Notes under the pieces: generated by a model
Databases searched by the model: none
What the model saw: only the letters and a program-made list of their open reading frames with translations
Told to the model about the DNA's origin: nothing
Origin: Bosea sp. F3-2
Lineage (GTDB): Bacteria > Pseudomonadota > Alphaproteobacteria > Rhizobiales > Beijerinckiaceae
Length of the DNA: 64,000 bases
Assembly (NCBI RefSeq): GCF_008253865.1
Contig: NZ_CP042331.1
Coordinates: forward strand, 1,736,001 to 1,800,000
Reading direction: 5' to 3'
Shown: piece after piece, positions 36,425-45,234 of the stretch
How the letters are laid out: each line of letters starts with the position of its first letter
How positions within the stretch are numbered: the first letter of the stretch is position 1
Program-made: the position numbers and the translations under genes

Positions 36425-37033
36425 TCAAAAGAACCAGCGTGTGGAATTGGCACCGTGTTGGCCGACCATGACCGCTCGTGTCTGATTGTCGGAACCGATC
36501 TCGTTGACGCTCTCGATCGCAAGCAGCGCCGCGAGTCGCGAGCGGGCCCGGTTGATCCTGCTCTTGATCGTTCCAGTCGTGGTTCGGCAAAGCGTGGCCG
36601 TATCTTCGTAGGATAGTCCGGCCGCGCCGACCAGCAGGAGAGCCTCGCGCTGATCGAACGGGATTTCCCTCAGAGCCGCGCAGAATTCCTGATACTCCAG
36701 CTGACCTTCCTGCTCCGGCGCCGCGCGCAACGCCTCTGAATAGCAGCCGTCCGCGTCCTCCACCTCATGGCGGCGCCTCCGAAGATCGGAGAGGTAGCAG
36801 TTTCGCAGGATCGTCGTCAGCCAGGCGCCAAGGTTCGTGCCTGGCCGAAAGGTGTCGATTTTGCTGATGGCGCGCAGCAGCGTTTCCTGCACCAGGTCGT
36901 CGGACCTGTCTGCGCTTCGGCTGATGGACATGGCGTAGGCACGCAACTGCGGCTCAAGAGCCAGCATCTGCTGCTGAATGGAGAGCCCGCCAGCTTCCTT
37001 CGTCTTTCCAGAACCATTGTCTCCGAAGGCCAT
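36425..37033 (-). CDS. ECF-type RNA polymerase sigma factor
   Basis: Alternative sigma factor of 202 residues. Region 2 includes AYAMSISRSADRSDDLVQET and ISKIDTFRPGTNLGAWLTTI (about residues 30-75). Region 4 is LREIPFDQREALLLVGAAGL with SYEDTATLCRTTTGTIKSR (about 115-165). The ATG at 37031-37033 (MAFGDNGSG) has GGGAG seven bases upstream and is preferred to an in-frame start 34 codons earlier, which would overlap the end of the exporter gene. About 35 extra residues follow region 4. No anti-sigma gene is seen beside it. It is the last gene of EPS block D, so it may control that block or other EPS genes. Confidence 0.9.
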   Translation of the reverse strand: MAFGDNGSGKTKEAGGLSIQQQMLALEPQLRAYAMSISRSADRSDDLVQETLLRAISKIDTFRPGTNLGAWLTTILRNCYLSDLRRRRHEVEDADGCYSEALRAAPEQEGQLEYQEFCAALREIPFDQREALLLVGAAGLSYEDTATLCRTTTGTIKSRINRARSRLAALLAIESVNEIGSDNQTRAVMVGQHGANSTRWFF

Positions 37034-37131
37034 CGTCGATCTCCCACTCACATCCACGGGACGCAACAATCCATCACTCGCAAGCGAAACGGGGCCGGGC
37101 TCGTGGCTGCGCAGATCGCGCAGCCACGCTG

Positions 37132-38421
37132 TCACTGCTTAACTCGGGCAGGCATCATCAGATTGGTCTGCTGCTCGAGTGGAGCGGGGGTCAGCGCTCC
37201 CGGAAGGATGCTCCTCTGAACCCTGAGCACGTCGCCGGGCAGGAGCTCGGTGTGCTCCTGCGCCTCGATCGTCAGCGCCTTTCCGTCGTCCATGCGGACG
37301 ACCGTCAGACTGCGGGCTTCGACGGGACCGTCGGAGTTTCCGACCAGGGTCGGAACCGTCATCTTGGCCTCGACGAGGAGATTCCGGTTGGTCTCGAACC
37401 TGACGCTGACGTCGTCGAGATCCATCCGAACCTTCTGCACCTCGGCGGTCAGGGACGCATTCCTCTCGCTCTTCAGGTCGAATATCCTCTGGTCGGCCTG
37501 CGTGATGTTCTGGCGCGAGCGCAAGATCAGCGTCTGGAAGCCCTGCTCGTTCATTTCGAGCTGCGCCTGCATGCGCTCGAGATTCGCCAGGCGGCTGATG
37601 GTGGTTAAGCCGCGCTTGACCAAGCCCCGAACCTCGACGAGCTCCTGTTCGACGCTGGCGATCTGGCGCTTGTTGGCCTGAATCTGGCGCATGATCGCCT
37701 CGATCTCGCGCTCGTACAGGCTTCGGTTCTGCTGCAGGCTGTCGATCTGGGTCTTCAGCGCGTCGACGTGAATGCTCAGAAGCGAACGTTCTTCGTCGAT
37801 CAGCTGCCTCAGCCCGGTGTCGTTTTGCGATCGCATGACGAGTTCCTGCGGGAACTGGGCCTCCGTCCTCATCACGATCTCCGCGTTCAGCCGCGCCCGG
37901 CGCGCCGTCAGCTCGTAGTATCGCCGGGTGAGATTCCGCATCTCGCCGGTTATGTTGATACTGTCGCGATCAAGCCGCATCAGGCCGGGATCGTTGAACC
38001 GCAGCCATCCACCGGCCAGGCTGACGACCTGCAGAACGGTCATTCCCGGACGGAACTGATACTCGCCGGGCTTCTGGACATCACCCAGGACATAGACTGG
38101 CCGCGTCTCGAGAATTTCGACCGACGTGCCGGGCTTGTCGGAAATGCCCGCGCGGACGAAGCGATCGGAAATCTGGTTCGCGATCTCCTTGGCCGAAAGG
38201 CCGTCGACCGGAATATCTCCAACCGGTGCGATGGAAATCGTTCCGTTCGCGCGAACGGTGTATTCGCCACTCAGCTCAGGATACTGGAAGATCTTGATCT
38301 TGAGCTTGTCGTTGGCGCGAACACTGTAATCGGACGTCGCGCGGACTGCATTTCCGCTAAGAACGCACAGAACCAAAGAAATTGATCCGGCGACAGTTAT
38401 CCATGAACGGTTCTGCTTCAT
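37132..38421 (-). CDS. Polysaccharide export protein, Wza/ExoF-like
   Basis: Periplasmic or outer-membrane part of the EPS export path, 429 residues. AAAGGTG before the ATG at 38419-38421 (MKQNRSWITVAG) sets the start. A signal peptide (about 27 residues, ending near VRA) is followed by the poly-export domain (DYSVRANDKLKIKIFQYPEL, SGEYTVRANGTISIAPVGDI), then an SLBB part (PVYVLGDVQKPGEYQFRPGM). A long coiled coil (~190-330) follows, as in ExoF of Sinorhizobium, and a C-terminal SLBB-like region. No lipobox Cys is seen. It lies 23 bp after the second Wzz-like gene. Confidence 0.92.
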   Translation of the reverse strand: MKQNRSWITVAGSISLVLCVLSGNAVRATSDYSVRANDKLKIKIFQYPELSGEYTVRANGTISIAPVGDIPVDGLSAKEIANQISDRFVRAGISDKPGTSVEILETRPVYVLGDVQKPGEYQFRPGMTVLQVVSLAGGWLRFNDPGLMRLDRDSINITGEMRNLTRRYYELTARRARLNAEIVMRTEAQFPQELVMRSQNDTGLRQLIDEERSLLSIHVDALKTQIDSLQQNRSLYEREIEAIMRQIQANKRQIASVEQELVEVRGLVKRGLTTISRLANLERMQAQLEMNEQGFQTLILRSRQNITQADQRIFDLKSERNASLTAEVQKVRMDLDDVSVRFETNRNLLVEAKMTVPTLVGNSDGPVEARSLTVVRMDDGKALTIEAQEHTELLPGDVLRVQRSILPGALTPAPLEQQTNLMMPARVKQ

Positions 38422-38444
38422 CGTAGCACCTTTCCGATTCATGA

Positions 38445-40022
38445 TTATCCGGCGGCGGGCTCGGCTGGCATCGCCAGTCCGAACGGACGCCGTCGGGTAG
38501 TCGTTGCTGCTTCCGCCTCCCAGAGCTTGTCTCCGAACTGTCCGATCATCCGATCGTCCATCATGTTCAGGACCGCTCCGATGAAGTCCGATGGCATGGC
38601 GCCCGATACTGCGAAGGCGCGCTCGACCCGTTCCATCTCGGTGTCACCCCACTTGATGACCAGCAGGATTCCGTCGAGATTCTGCGCGGCCATTCGAAAT
38701 TCGGCGCCGCGTTCAAGCGGCGGCAGGCTGACGACAATAAGGTCATAATCGACCGAGAGCCTTTGATTGGAGTGCATCCACCAGTTTGCGGCGCTGTCGA
38801 TATTGTCCGAGACCGCAGTCACAAGAATATCGGGGCCATTTCCACGGTTATTCCGAATGTTTCCGTCGAACGAACGCAGATGCGTATCGGAAAAATCTAC
38901 GCCCCCAGGCGGCACCTCTTGCGTGAGCGGGCGCGAGGTCTCGTTCCGGCCGACCTCCACAAGCAACACTCTTCTCTGGCTGCGCGCAGCCATGTGTGCG
39001 AGTTGCCTCGCAACGGTCGTCGCCCCCTCTCCCTCTATCGAAGAAGCAATGCCCACGACGCGCGCCTTCGAGGCTTCAATCGCCACGGTCATCCGGAGAA
39101 GCGTCTGGTTCAGCAACGGAGCGGGCAGAAGTTGATCTTCCTTGGCCGACTCTCTCGTTGAATGAAGCGACCTCGAAGCCGTGCGGCCACCGCTTTTGAG
39201 CAAGGGGATCGCGCCGATGCATTCCAGGCCGAAATGTTCAACCTGCGCGGCAGTGCGGATCGTCTTGTCCCTGAAGTCCAGCAGCAGAGCCAGCACCGAT
39301 CCGGCGGCAAATCCGGCAAAGACGGCTCCCAGAATGACGAGAAGCTTCCGTGGTCCGCTCGGCTTGTCCGGAGCAAAGGCCCGCGTCATCACATAGGCAC
39401 TGGGGCCCAATCCCTGCAGCCGCTCCCGCAGCAGCGTCGACCTGCTGCCGTCCTGATCTGCGCTGACTCGCGCCTGAAGCATGACCTGGCTGATGCCGTT
39501 TGCGATCCGCTCGGACTTCTCCGGATCGGAGGTCGTGACGTCGATGAGGATGGTGTGGCTCGTTCCAACCCGCTTCACTGCGATGCGCTTGGCGAGCGTA
39601 TCGACAGCGAGCTCCTGTCGGCGGCGAATTTCATCGGACGTCGCCAGCGGCACGCCAAAAAGCCACTGCGCGATGCTCTCAAACGGCGTCGCTGCCGGAA
39701 CGAATTCGGGATCCTCAGACAATTTCAGCGATTGCACGACTTTGGCCAGCGTGCCGCGCGAGCGGATAATCTCGATCTCGTTCTCGACCTGCGTGAGATC
39801 GGCGCGCCCCAGAAAAATGACGAGATCCGGCCCCGGCTGAACTTCCTTCACATAGATCAGGAGTTGCGTCGACGCGGTATAGTTCGCCGGCTTGAGCAGA
39901 GCGACGAACAAGCCGAGCATCATGGACAATACGACGCACGCACCAATGAGCTTCCAGCGGCGACGGAGGCTGCTAAAGCCAAACGGTGTTAAAGATTGGC
40001 GTTCTCCAACATAAAATGACAT
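38445..40022 (-). CDS. EPS chain-length protein, Wzz fused to a degenerate BY-kinase domain (copy 2)
   Basis: Inner-membrane protein of 525 residues with the same plan as the copy at 16.1-17.6 kb: first span ~32-50 (LIGACVVLSMMLGLFVALL), periplasmic Wzz domain with TASTQLLIYVKEVQPGPDLV, second span ~240-265, cytoplasmic nucleotide-binding domain. That domain is even more degenerate: Walker A ASSIEGEGATTVARQ has Ala for Lys, Walker A-prime VLLVEVGRNE lacks Asp, and Walker B LIVVSLPPL has Ser for Asp. The C-terminus contains no tyrosine cluster. GGAAG precedes the ATG. It heads EPS block D with the exporter and sigma-factor genes. Confidence 0.87.
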   Translation of the reverse strand: MSFYVGERQSLTPFGFSSLRRRWKLIGACVVLSMMLGLFVALLKPANYTASTQLLIYVKEVQPGPDLVIFLGRADLTQVENEIEIIRSRGTLAKVVQSLKLSEDPEFVPAATPFESIAQWLFGVPLATSDEIRRRQELAVDTLAKRIAVKRVGTSHTILIDVTTSDPEKSERIANGISQVMLQARVSADQDGSRSTLLRERLQGLGPSAYVMTRAFAPDKPSGPRKLLVILGAVFAGFAAGSVLALLLDFRDKTIRTAAQVEHFGLECIGAIPLLKSGGRTASRSLHSTRESAKEDQLLPAPLLNQTLLRMTVAIEASKARVVGIASSIEGEGATTVARQLAHMAARSQRRVLLVEVGRNETSRPLTQEVPPGGVDFSDTHLRSFDGNIRNNRGNGPDILVTAVSDNIDSAANWWMHSNQRLSVDYDLIVVSLPPLERGAEFRMAAQNLDGILLVIKWGDTEMERVERAFAVSGAMPSDFIGAVLNMMDDRMIGQFGDKLWEAEAATTTRRRPFGLAMPAEPAAG

Positions 40023-40153
40023 TGGACTTCCGATCTTTATCTACCCGCTATCCAATGTCTGCGCGGCGATGTCGTCTCTTTAAAAGACTGCATTAACGCC
40101 CTCACTCGACTTCGGCACGGCAGACAACAAAGAAAAGACAACCGCAACAATTG

Positions 40154-40867
40154 TCACTGCAACTTGGCTGGCAACGCCTCGAAGGTCTGGGGGGGATGAG
40201 CATTGGATAAAGTGAGCTCTACCCGTTCAGAATCCACGATCTGCGCGGCCCTCATCCAGACGAAAGCCCGATTCCAAACCTCCCAACTCATTCCTTCCAT
40301 GATGGTCTCGTAGTCTTGCGGGCTGAGACGACGAAGGATCAATTCAGCCACCATCCGCGCCCGGTCGCCGCCCGCGTTGCTTCGCTTCTCATCAGTCGTC
40401 CTCAGACGTTCGGGCTTGGAGAAGAATGACGAGGACATCTCTTCGCGCACCGGGTGATCCCCCGCGTCCGCCTTTGCTTTCGTCCTTGAACCCGAAACCT
40501 GAGAATAAATATCGCTGCGCGAAACGCGCTCGCCGTTCTCAAGCCGCTTCAGAATAGTGTTACGAACTTCAGGTGGAATTTTCTTGGAGAGATAGACTCG
40601 AAGCGTCGATGGAACCATCAGCGCGACAAGTTTCGTATCGGACTCCGCCTCGCGCGCAAGCTTCATCAAGTCCTGTGCGGTCCTGATCTTGAACTCGCAC
40701 GCCTTTTCAACCCATTTAACGAAAACGCCATGTGGCAGCTTTTCTTTCACGCGGAGCAGTTCACGCCCGATTTCCACAGCGTGTTCGGTCGCAGCCCTTC
40801 GAAGTGCCTTGATCCTCTGCGCGGCATCATGCAATTCCGTCGCGGAGATTTCTGCGTTCGGGACCAC
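40154..40867 (-). CDS. DUF3102-like protein
   Basis: Protein of about 237 residues, probably cytoplasmic, resembling DUF3102: AATEHAVEIGRELLRVKEKL, PHGVFVKWVEKACEFKIRTAQDLMKLA. This is the helical domain seen in proteins of mobile elements and some chromosomes; its molecular job is not known to me. The frame opens with a TTG at 40888, but GAGGA seven bases before the GTG at 40865-40867 makes the later start likelier. A 9-bp inverted repeat spans the TTG. The central part is charged and Ser-rich. It stands alone between the EPS locus and tRNA-Glu. Confidence 0.75.
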   Translation of the reverse strand: MVPNAEISATELHDAAQRIKALRRAATEHAVEIGRELLRVKEKLPHGVFVKWVEKACEFKIRTAQDLMKLAREAESDTKLVALMVPSTLRVYLSKKIPPEVRNTILKRLENGERVSRSDIYSQVSGSRTKAKADAGDHPVREEMSSSFFSKPERLRTTDEKRSNAGGDRARMVAELILRRLSPQDYETIMEGMSWEVWNRAFVWMRAAQIVDSERVELTLSNAHPPQTFEALPAKLQ

Positions 40868-40876
40868 GATTACATC

Positions 40877-40905
40877 CTCACTACTCAACCCACGAGAGTA
40901 GTGAG
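40877..40905. promoter_or_regulatory. Inverted repeat at the DUF3102-like gene start
   Basis: CTCACTACT (40877-40885) and its exact complement AGTAGTGAG (40897-40905) are separated by 11 bases. The site lies directly upstream of the preferred GTG start, where it could be an operator or an mRNA hairpin. Role unknown. Confidence 0.45.
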
Positions 40906-41277
40906 CTTACGCTTCGAGCAGTGCACAACGAAGCGAGCAAAGGGATTCCCGCTCGCACAAATGAGGTAACTCTTTCGGATTACCTCAAAATTCGCCCGGA
41001 TATTCTGAAGCGCAGGTGAGCGCCGGATGAGGGCCTCGGCACCCTGATAGAGGAAGGAAACGACCGTAACGATCGCAATCTCGGCATCACCCTAGGGCCG
41101 CCCGGCTCCGTTGATCCAGACAAAAAAGCGTTCGATGGTCCCTGAGCTAGATGACGAAATCGGGCCCATCGAGCTTGGCTTTTTCAGCCTGGTCGTTCGC
41201 ACCTTCAAATCCGGGATGCAGCGAGAGGCACTCCCAAGCTTCCCTATAATATTACTTTTACGCCAATCACGGAGCAG
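40906..41277. other. Intergenic region between DUF3102-like gene and tRNA-Glu
   Basis: About 370 bp. I see no supported gene: a 76-codon plus-strand frame at 41111-41341 runs into the tRNA and has no family features. No integrase remnant or copy of the tRNA 3-prime end was recognised. An AT-rich patch (TATAATATTACTTTTA, 41245-41260) lies downstream of the tRNA on its strand. Confidence 0.45.
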
Positions 41278-41352
41278 TGGCGCGGTCTACGGGAATCGAA
41301 CCCGTCTTCCCAGCGTGAAAGGCTGGTGTCCTAACCGATAGACGAAGACCGC
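41278..41352 (-). tRNA. tRNA-Glu (anticodon UUC)
   Basis: Read on the minus strand, the acceptor GCGGTCT pairs perfectly with AGACCGC. The D arm contains TCGGTTAGGAC, and the anticodon stem CCAGC/GCTGG encloses the loop CTTTCAC with anticodon TTC. The T arm is ACGGG/CCCGT with loop TTCGATT. Discriminator G and an encoded CCA complete the 75 bases. Confidence 0.97.
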
Positions 41353-41392
41353 TTTGTCTCGAACCGTGCAGGTCCGTGCCGAAGCGGGGCGA

Positions 41393-41421
41393 GGTATAGT
41401 GGCAGGCCTGCTGCTCTGCAA
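41393..41421 (-). promoter_or_regulatory. Sigma-70-type promoter of tRNA-Glu
   Basis: On the minus strand, TTGCAG (41416-41421) and TATACC (41393-41398) are separated by exactly 17 bases, about 41 bases before the mature tRNA 5-prime end. Position and spacing fit a housekeeping promoter. Confidence 0.6.
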
Positions 41422-41469
41422 GCACCCGTTCACAAGAAATGTGGATGACGCCCCTTGGAAGGTGCGCGT

Positions 41470-43275
41470 CTAGACCGGGCGAGCCAGATCGAGGATGCGC
41501 AGTTCCGCCGTCTCGTTGCCGCCCCAGCGGTTTAGCGAGAGCGTCGCGGCCAGATGCACGGTCTCGCCACGTGCCGCGAGCAGGGCCTGCCCCAATGGCT
41601 CCTGCGCCGCGCGGAAGGCGATGCCGCCAATGCTGGCGCCATCGCCGGAGCGCAGCTTGATGCGGACATGGCCGCCGCTGCCGATCTCGATGGCGTCCGT
41701 CAGGCGGTGCGCCGGAAAGACGAAGACCGGCTCCGGGCTGCCCGAGCCGAACGGCCCTGCCTTCTCAATCTCGGCGATCAGGCGCGGGCTCGCACCGCCG
41801 GCGCTGAGCGCGGCATCGATGAGGAGCGCCTCGGCCTCACCCGCAGCCCCGACCTCGCGGGCGAGATAGTCGCTGAGGAAGGCGTGAAACGGCGCGGCCT
41901 GCCCGCCCGCCAGCGTGACGCCAGCCGCCATGGCATGGCCGCCGCCCTTGACCGCAAGCCCTGCCTCGACGGCGGCACGCACGGCTCGGCCGAGATCGAC
42001 GCCAGCGACCGATCTGCCGGAGCCGGTCGCCCCGCCTTCCCCGTTCAGCGCGAGCGCGAAGGCCGGGCGGCGGAAGCGCTCCTTCAGCCGCGCCGCGACC
42101 AGGCCGACGATGCCGGGGTGCCAGTCGGCGCTGCCGGCGAGCAGCACCGGCAGATCGGCCATGCCGGCGAGCTCATGCTCGGCCTGCGACACCGCCTCCA
42201 GCACGGCGAGCCGCTCGATCTCCTGCCGTTCCTGGTTGAGGCGGTTGAGCTCGGCAGCGATGCCGCGTGCCTCGACCTCGTCGTCGCTCAGGAGCAGGCG
42301 CGCACCGAGCGCGGCCTCGCCGATGCGTCCGCCCGCATTGATGCGCGGCCCGAGCAGGAAGCCGAGATGCCAGGGCTGGATCGGGCCGTCGAGGCCCGAG
42401 ACATCCATCAGCGCCGCGAGGCCCGGCCGGGCGCGGCTGCGCATCATCGCCAGCCCCTGCCGCACGAAAGCGCGGTTGAGTCCCTGCAGCGGCACGACGT
42501 CGGCGACCGTTGCCAAGGCGACGAGATCGAGCGCCGCCAACAGGTCGGGCTCGCCGCCGCGCGCCGCCCAATGGCCCTGTCGGCGCAGCACCCGGCTGGC
42601 GGCGACCAGGGCGAGGAAGACCACGCCGGCGGCGCAGAGATGGCCAAGCCCGGAGAGATCGTCCTGCCGGTTCGGGTTGACCAGCGCCTCGACCGCGGGC
42701 AGCCGCTCCGGCGCCTGGTGATGGTCGAGCACCACGACATCGAGGCCGAGCCGGCGCGCCTCAGCCAAAGGCTCCTCGCTGGTGGTGCCGCAATCGACCG
42801 TGACGAGCAGGGTCGCGCCCTCGCCCGCCAGCATGCGGATCGCCTCGCTGTTGGGGCCGTAGCCCTCGATCAGCCGATCGGGGATATGGATGCGCGGGCG
42901 TGCTCCGCCCTGCGTCAGGAAGCTCGCGAGCAGAGCCGAGGAGCAGGCGCCGTCGACATCGTAGTCGCCGAAGATCGCGACGCGCTCGCCGCGCATCGCC
43001 GCCTGGGCCAACCGCGCCGCAGCGGGCTCCATGTCGGTGAGGACGGTTGGGTCCGGCAGCAGGTCGCGCAGCTTCGGCTCAAGGAAGCGCGTGGCATCGG
43101 CTGGCTCGACGCCACGCGAGGCGAGCAGGCGCGCCAGGATATCGGAGAGCCCCTCGCGCTGGGACAGCGCCTCCGCTCGGCCGAGCCCTGCGGTATCGAG
43201 CCGGTCGCGCCAGGGCCGGCCAAGCACCGAACGGGTCACACCAAGGAAAACGCGGGACTGCTGCATCAGACTCAT
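41470..43275 (-). CDS. recJ: Single-stranded-DNA-specific exonuclease RecJ
   Basis: 5-prime to 3-prime single-strand exonuclease of recombination and mismatch repair, 601 residues with the start at MSLMQQSRVF (43273-43275); MQQSRVF three codons later is also possible. DHH-family motifs are intact: AIFGDYDVDGACSSALL, TVDCGTTSEEP, VVLDHHQAPERLP. The DHHA1 part has GRIGEAALGARLLLSDDE and the later GGHAMAAGVTLAGG. It diverges from the flavoprotein gene by 119 bp and follows hom-glpX in the order usual for Rhizobiales. Confidence 0.95.
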   Translation of the reverse strand: MSLMQQSRVFLGVTRSVLGRPWRDRLDTAGLGRAEALSQREGLSDILARLLASRGVEPADATRFLEPKLRDLLPDPTVLTDMEPAAARLAQAAMRGERVAIFGDYDVDGACSSALLASFLTQGGARPRIHIPDRLIEGYGPNSEAIRMLAGEGATLLVTVDCGTTSEEPLAEARRLGLDVVVLDHHQAPERLPAVEALVNPNRQDDLSGLGHLCAAGVVFLALVAASRVLRRQGHWAARGGEPDLLAALDLVALATVADVVPLQGLNRAFVRQGLAMMRSRARPGLAALMDVSGLDGPIQPWHLGFLLGPRINAGGRIGEAALGARLLLSDDEVEARGIAAELNRLNQERQEIERLAVLEAVSQAEHELAGMADLPVLLAGSADWHPGIVGLVAARLKERFRRPAFALALNGEGGATGSGRSVAGVDLGRAVRAAVEAGLAVKGGGHAMAAGVTLAGGQAAPFHAFLSDYLAREVGAAGEAEALLIDAALSAGGASPRLIAEIEKAGPFGSGSPEPVFVFPAHRLTDAIEIGSGGHVRIKLRSGDGASIGGIAFRAAQEPLGQALLAARGETVHLAATLSLNRWGGNETAELRILDLARPV

Positions 43276-43394
43276 TGTCCTAACGGCGTCGCGCAAGCCG
43301 GGCGCAAGGTCAACCGGCCTCGAACTTGGCCCGGCTCTTCTCCGCCGCCATACTGCATCCAAGCCACCGGCAGAGGTGGCGCCCTGGGGGGATC

Positions 43395-45050
43395 ATGCAG
43401 CACGAAACCGATGTCGCGATCGTCGGCGCGGGGCTTTCGGGCCTCGTCGCGGCCTGCGAGATCGCGGAAGCCGGGCGCAGAGTCGTGTTGCTCGATCAGG
43501 AGCCTGAACAATCGCTCGGCGGGCAGGCCTTCTGGTCGCTGGGCGGCCTGTTCTTCATCGACAGCCCCGAGCAGCGACGGCTGCGCATCCGCGATTCCCG
43601 CGAACTGGCGCGGGAGGACTGGTTCGGCTCGGCTGGCTTCGACCGCCCGGAGGATGAATGGCCGCGGCGCTGGGCCGAGGCATATCTTGATTTCGCCGGC
43701 GGCGAGAAGCGCCGCTGGCTGCATGCGATGGGCATGCGCTGGTTCCCGGTCGTCGGCTGGGCCGAGCGCGGCGGCAATCTGGCGACCGGCCATGGCAATT
43801 CGGTGCCGCGCTTCCATGTGACCTGGGGCACGGGTCCGGGCGTGCTGGAGCCCTTCCTGCGTCGGGCGAAGGAAGCGCAGGCCAAAGGGTTGCTGTCCTT
43901 CCGCTTCCGGCATCGCATCACCGCGATCACGCGCAGGGGCGGCGCGATCGATGGCGTCGAGGGCGAGGTGCTGGAGCCGAGCGATGTCGCCCGCGGCGAG
44001 AAGAGCGGGCGCGGCGTCACCGGCTCCTTCCAGCTGAAGGCGCAGGCCGTGATCGTCACCTCCGGCGGCATCGGCGGCAATCACGAACTCGTCCGTGCGC
44101 AGTGGCCAGAACGGCTCGGCAAGCCCCCTGCCCGGCTGCTCTCCGGCGTGCCGGATCATGTCGACGGCGCGATGCTCGCCGTGGCGCAGGCTGCCGGCGG
44201 GCGGCTGATCAACGGCGACCGGATGTGGCACTATGTCGAGGGCATCGCCAACTGGGCGCCGATCTGGCCGCGCCATGGCATCCGCATCCTGCCCGGCCCC
44301 TCCTCGCTCTGGTTCGATGCACGCGGCAACCGTCTTCCAGTTCCGCTCTTCCCCGGCTTCGACACGCTCGCCACGCTCGAGCACATCACGAAGTCCGGCT
44401 ACGACTATTCCTGGTTCGTGCTGAACCGCAGCATCATCGCCAAGGAGTTCGCGCTGTCGGGCTCGGAGCAGAACCCGGACCTGACGGGCAAGAGCTGGCG
44501 ACAGGTGCTCGGCCGCGCCGGCGGCGGCGTGCCCGGCCCGGTGCAGGCCTTCATGGACAAGGGTGAGGATTTCATCGTCGAGAGCGATCTCAGCCGCCTC
44601 GTCGCCCGCATGAATGCGCTAACCGGCGAAACGCTGATCGATGAAGCGCATCTGCGCGGACAGATCGAGGCGCGCGACCGGGCACTCGCCAACCCCTTCG
44701 GCAAGGACCTGCAGGTGACGGCGCTGCGCGGGGCACGCAACTATCTCGGCGACAAGCTGATCCGCACAGCCAAACCCCATCGCATTCTCGATCCCGCCCA
44801 TGGGCCGCTGATCGCGGTCCGGCTCAACATCCTGACGCGGAAATCGCTTGGCGGGCTGATGACGGATCTGTCGTCGCGGGTGCTGGACGCGGCGGGTGCG
44901 CCGGTTCCGGGGCTCTACGCCGCAGGCGAAGCGGCCGGTTTCGGCGGCGGCGGCGTGCATGGCTACCGGGCGCTCGAAGGCACCTTCCTCGGCGGCTGCA
45001 TCTTTTCGGGCCGCGCTGCGGGGCGGGCGGCAGCAGGGGCTGTCGGGTAG
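43395..45050 (+). CDS. FAD-binding dehydrogenase (fumarate reductase/KstD-like flavoprotein)
   Basis: Flavoprotein of 551 residues, starting at the ATG at 43395 after GGGGGG. The FAD motif is DVAIVGAGLSGLVAACEIAE at residues 6-25, then LLDQEPEQSLGGQAFWSLGG. A C-terminal GLYAAGEAAGFGGGGVHGYR and TFLGGCIFSGRAAGR contact FAD, as in flavocytochrome c and 3-ketosteroid dehydrogenases. Proteins of this size are often annotated simply as FAD-binding dehydrogenase; the substrate is unknown. No partner gene is adjacent. It converges on glpX, with a repeat between. Confidence 0.9.
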   Translation: MQHETDVAIVGAGLSGLVAACEIAEAGRRVVLLDQEPEQSLGGQAFWSLGGLFFIDSPEQRRLRIRDSRELAREDWFGSAGFDRPEDEWPRRWAEAYLDFAGGEKRRWLHAMGMRWFPVVGWAERGGNLATGHGNSVPRFHVTWGTGPGVLEPFLRRAKEAQAKGLLSFRFRHRITAITRRGGAIDGVEGEVLEPSDVARGEKSGRGVTGSFQLKAQAVIVTSGGIGGNHELVRAQWPERLGKPPARLLSGVPDHVDGAMLAVAQAAGGRLINGDRMWHYVEGIANWAPIWPRHGIRILPGPSSLWFDARGNRLPVPLFPGFDTLATLEHITKSGYDYSWFVLNRSIIAKEFALSGSEQNPDLTGKSWRQVLGRAGGGVPGPVQAFMDKGEDFIVESDLSRLVARMNALTGETLIDEAHLRGQIEARDRALANPFGKDLQVTALRGARNYLGDKLIRTAKPHRILDPAHGPLIAVRLNILTRKSLGGLMTDLSSRVLDAAGAPVPGLYAAGEAAGFGGGGVHGYRALEGTFLGGCIFSGRAAGRAAAGAVG

Positions 45051-45075
45051 AGCCTCGGACGTCACGAGGCGGCTC

Positions 45076-45222
45076 GTCATGCTCGGGCTTGACCCGAGCA
45101 TCTCGTGAAGAAGGAGGCTCCCGAGCCTCCTTCGGCCGGAGATTCTCGGGGCAAGCCCGAGAATGACGCTTCGTCGCGCTCAGGAGCTCCGGGCTCAGGC
45201 CTTCGGCCTGCCCCGGAATGAC
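45076..45222. repeat. Intergenic palindromic repeat, GTCATCCCGGG family, copy 2
   Basis: Starts GTCATGCTCGGGCTTGACCC and ends CCCCGGAATGAC. Three nested hairpins can be seen: GCTCGGG/CCCGAGC near 45080, AGGAGGCTC/GAGCCTCCT near 45111-45133, and TCTCGGGG/CCCGAGA near 45143-45165. It fills the gap between the convergent flavoprotein and glpX genes. Confidence 0.75.
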
Positions 45223-45234
45223 GATGGCAGAAGC

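Noticed and set aside
41111..41341. 76-codon frame before and into tRNA-Glu
   Set aside because: Overlaps the tRNA on the other strand and shows no protein features.
41278..41352. tRNA-Glu as the attachment site of an integrated island
   Set aside because: No integrase and no second copy of the tRNA end were seen in the window, so it is not claimed as a feature.
41554..43821. 755-codon plus-strand frame across recJ
   Set aside because: Shadow of recJ; the minus-strand protein has complete RecJ motifs.
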